From positions 1 to 5,872 of the forward strand of contig JAEDHM010000090.1 in assembly GCA_016296985.1 (NCBI GenBank): 5,872 nt of DNA, in the 5' to 3' direction. A program made the translations under genes and the position numbers. Shown one piece after another: positions 5,334 to 5,872 of the stretch; within the stretch, counting starts at the first letter, position 1; each line of letters starts with the position of its first letter. Under the pieces are notes generated by a model. It had not been told where the DNA came from. It searched no databases and worked only from the letters and a program-made list of their open reading frames with translations. This stretch comes from Clostridia bacterium (GTDB taxonomy: Bacteria; Bacillota; Clostridia; Christensenellales; CAG-1252).

Positions 5334-5861
5334 GATCTAACTGAAAAAACTATTGAGAGCGAAATTTTATACAAGGGCAAAATTCTCACCCTCAAAAGGG
5401 ATACCGTCTTGTTACCCAACGGGGAAAAAGGGGTAAGAGAAAGCATTTCTCACGGCGGTGGCGCTGCGGTTTTGGTGGTAAAAGAGGGCTGTTTTTATAT
5501 GGTAAAACAGTTTAGATACCCTTATTTAGAAGAGGTATGGGAAATTCCTGCCGGCAAACTTGAAAAGGGGGAAGACCCCTACGTTTGCGCCTTACGTGAG
5601 CTTGAAGAGGAAACGGGCCTTAGGGCAAAAAGCCTCACCCTAATGGGAAAGATATATCCCACTCCGGGATATACCAACGAAATTTTATATATCTATCTTG
5701 CCACCGATTTTGAGGAAGGAGAAACTCATCCCGATAAAGACGAATTTTTGACCACAAAATTACTCCCCCTAAGCGAAGGTTACGATATGATTGAGCGTGG
5801 CGAAATCAAGGACTCGAAAACCCTCTTCGCCCTTTTGAAATACTACAAGGACCACCACTGA
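5328..5861 (+). CDS. nudF: Nudix hydrolase, ADP-ribose pyrophosphatase (NudF-like)
   Basis: This cytoplasmic Mg2+-dependent hydrolase probably splits ADP-ribose into AMP and ribose 5-phosphate, removing a reactive by-product of NAD turnover. The 177-residue protein is close in size to B. subtilis NudF (185). The complete Nudix box runs from Gly76 to Leu98: G, five residues, Glu82, seven residues, then RELEEETGL (90-98), whose glutamates bind metal. Upstream VKQFRYPY and WEIPAGKLEKGE (59-66, 71-82), and downstream YPTPGYTNEILYIYLA (110-125), are typical of the ADP-ribose pyrophosphatase subgroup; the Pro about 15-16 residues after the box is a known specificity mark of that group. The start overlaps the ATPase stop by ATGA, so it is probably co-translated with the pump. 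No functional link between the two is obvious. The stop is TGA at 5859-5861; only 11 bases follow, with no terminator visible. Confidence 0.9.
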   Translation: MMDLTEKTIESEILYKGKILTLKRDTVLLPNGEKGVRESISHGGGAAVLVVKEGCFYMVKQFRYPYLEEVWEIPAGKLEKGEDPYVCALRELEEETGLRAKSLTLMGKIYPTPGYTNEILYIYLATDFEEGETHPDKDEFLTTKLLPLSEGYDMIERGEIKDSKTLFALLKYYKDHH

Positions 5862-5872
5862 CAAAATCAATA

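Overview
The window looks like chromosomal DNA from a Bacillota (Firmicutes) bacterium, most likely an uncultured clostridial lineage. Three things point there: a mini-ribonuclease III gene next to an rlmB-type rRNA methyltransferase and a sigma-H-like factor, a CwlD-type spore-cortex amidase beside them, and moderately low GC with many AAA/AAG and TTG codons. Having cwlD and sigH together suggests a spore-forming ancestry, but no gene here proves sporulation. There is no sign of phage, plasmid, transposase, CRISPR, tRNA or rRNA.

Layout. Positions 1-168 are non-coding and hold two near-identical copies, plus one degenerate copy, of a short interspersed repeat. They are followed by an inverted repeat that overlaps the end of cwlD. 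The amidase gene cwlD runs leftward (861-169). A 261-base divergent region (862-1122) carries candidate promoters for both directions, a perfect 10-bp palindrome and a pair of spaced direct repeats. From 1123 to 5861 five genes run rightward as one tightly packed unit: mrnC (23S rRNA maturation), rlmB-like (23S rRNA 2'-O-methylation), sigH-like (alternative sigma factor), a P-type cation ATPase of the CtpE/Exp7-like class, and a NudF-type ADP-ribose pyrophosphatase. Junctions are a 4-base ATGA overlap, a 1-base TAATG overlap, an 8-base gap and another ATGA overlap, so translational coupling is likely. No terminator is visible before the window ends 11 bases after the last gene.

How the genes fit together. 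mrnC-rlmB-sigH is a remnant of the well-known Bacillota cluster (cysS-mrnC-rlmB-yacP-sigH-rpmG-secE-nusG). Here yacP is absent between rlmB and sigH, and the ribosomal/secretion/transcription genes that normally follow sigH are replaced by an ion pump and a nucleotide-sugar hydrolase. The products are mostly housekeeping: ribosome maturation, transcriptional switching, ion homeostasis and nucleotide clean-up. I see no convincing new defence or mobile system. The best leads are: a Gln in place of the usual TM4 Glu in the ATPase; an extended turn in the DNA-binding helix-turn-helix of the sigma factor; -10 boxes so close to the start codons of both divergent genes that leaderless mRNAs are plausible; the rearranged sigH locus; and the repeat cluster downstream of cwlD.
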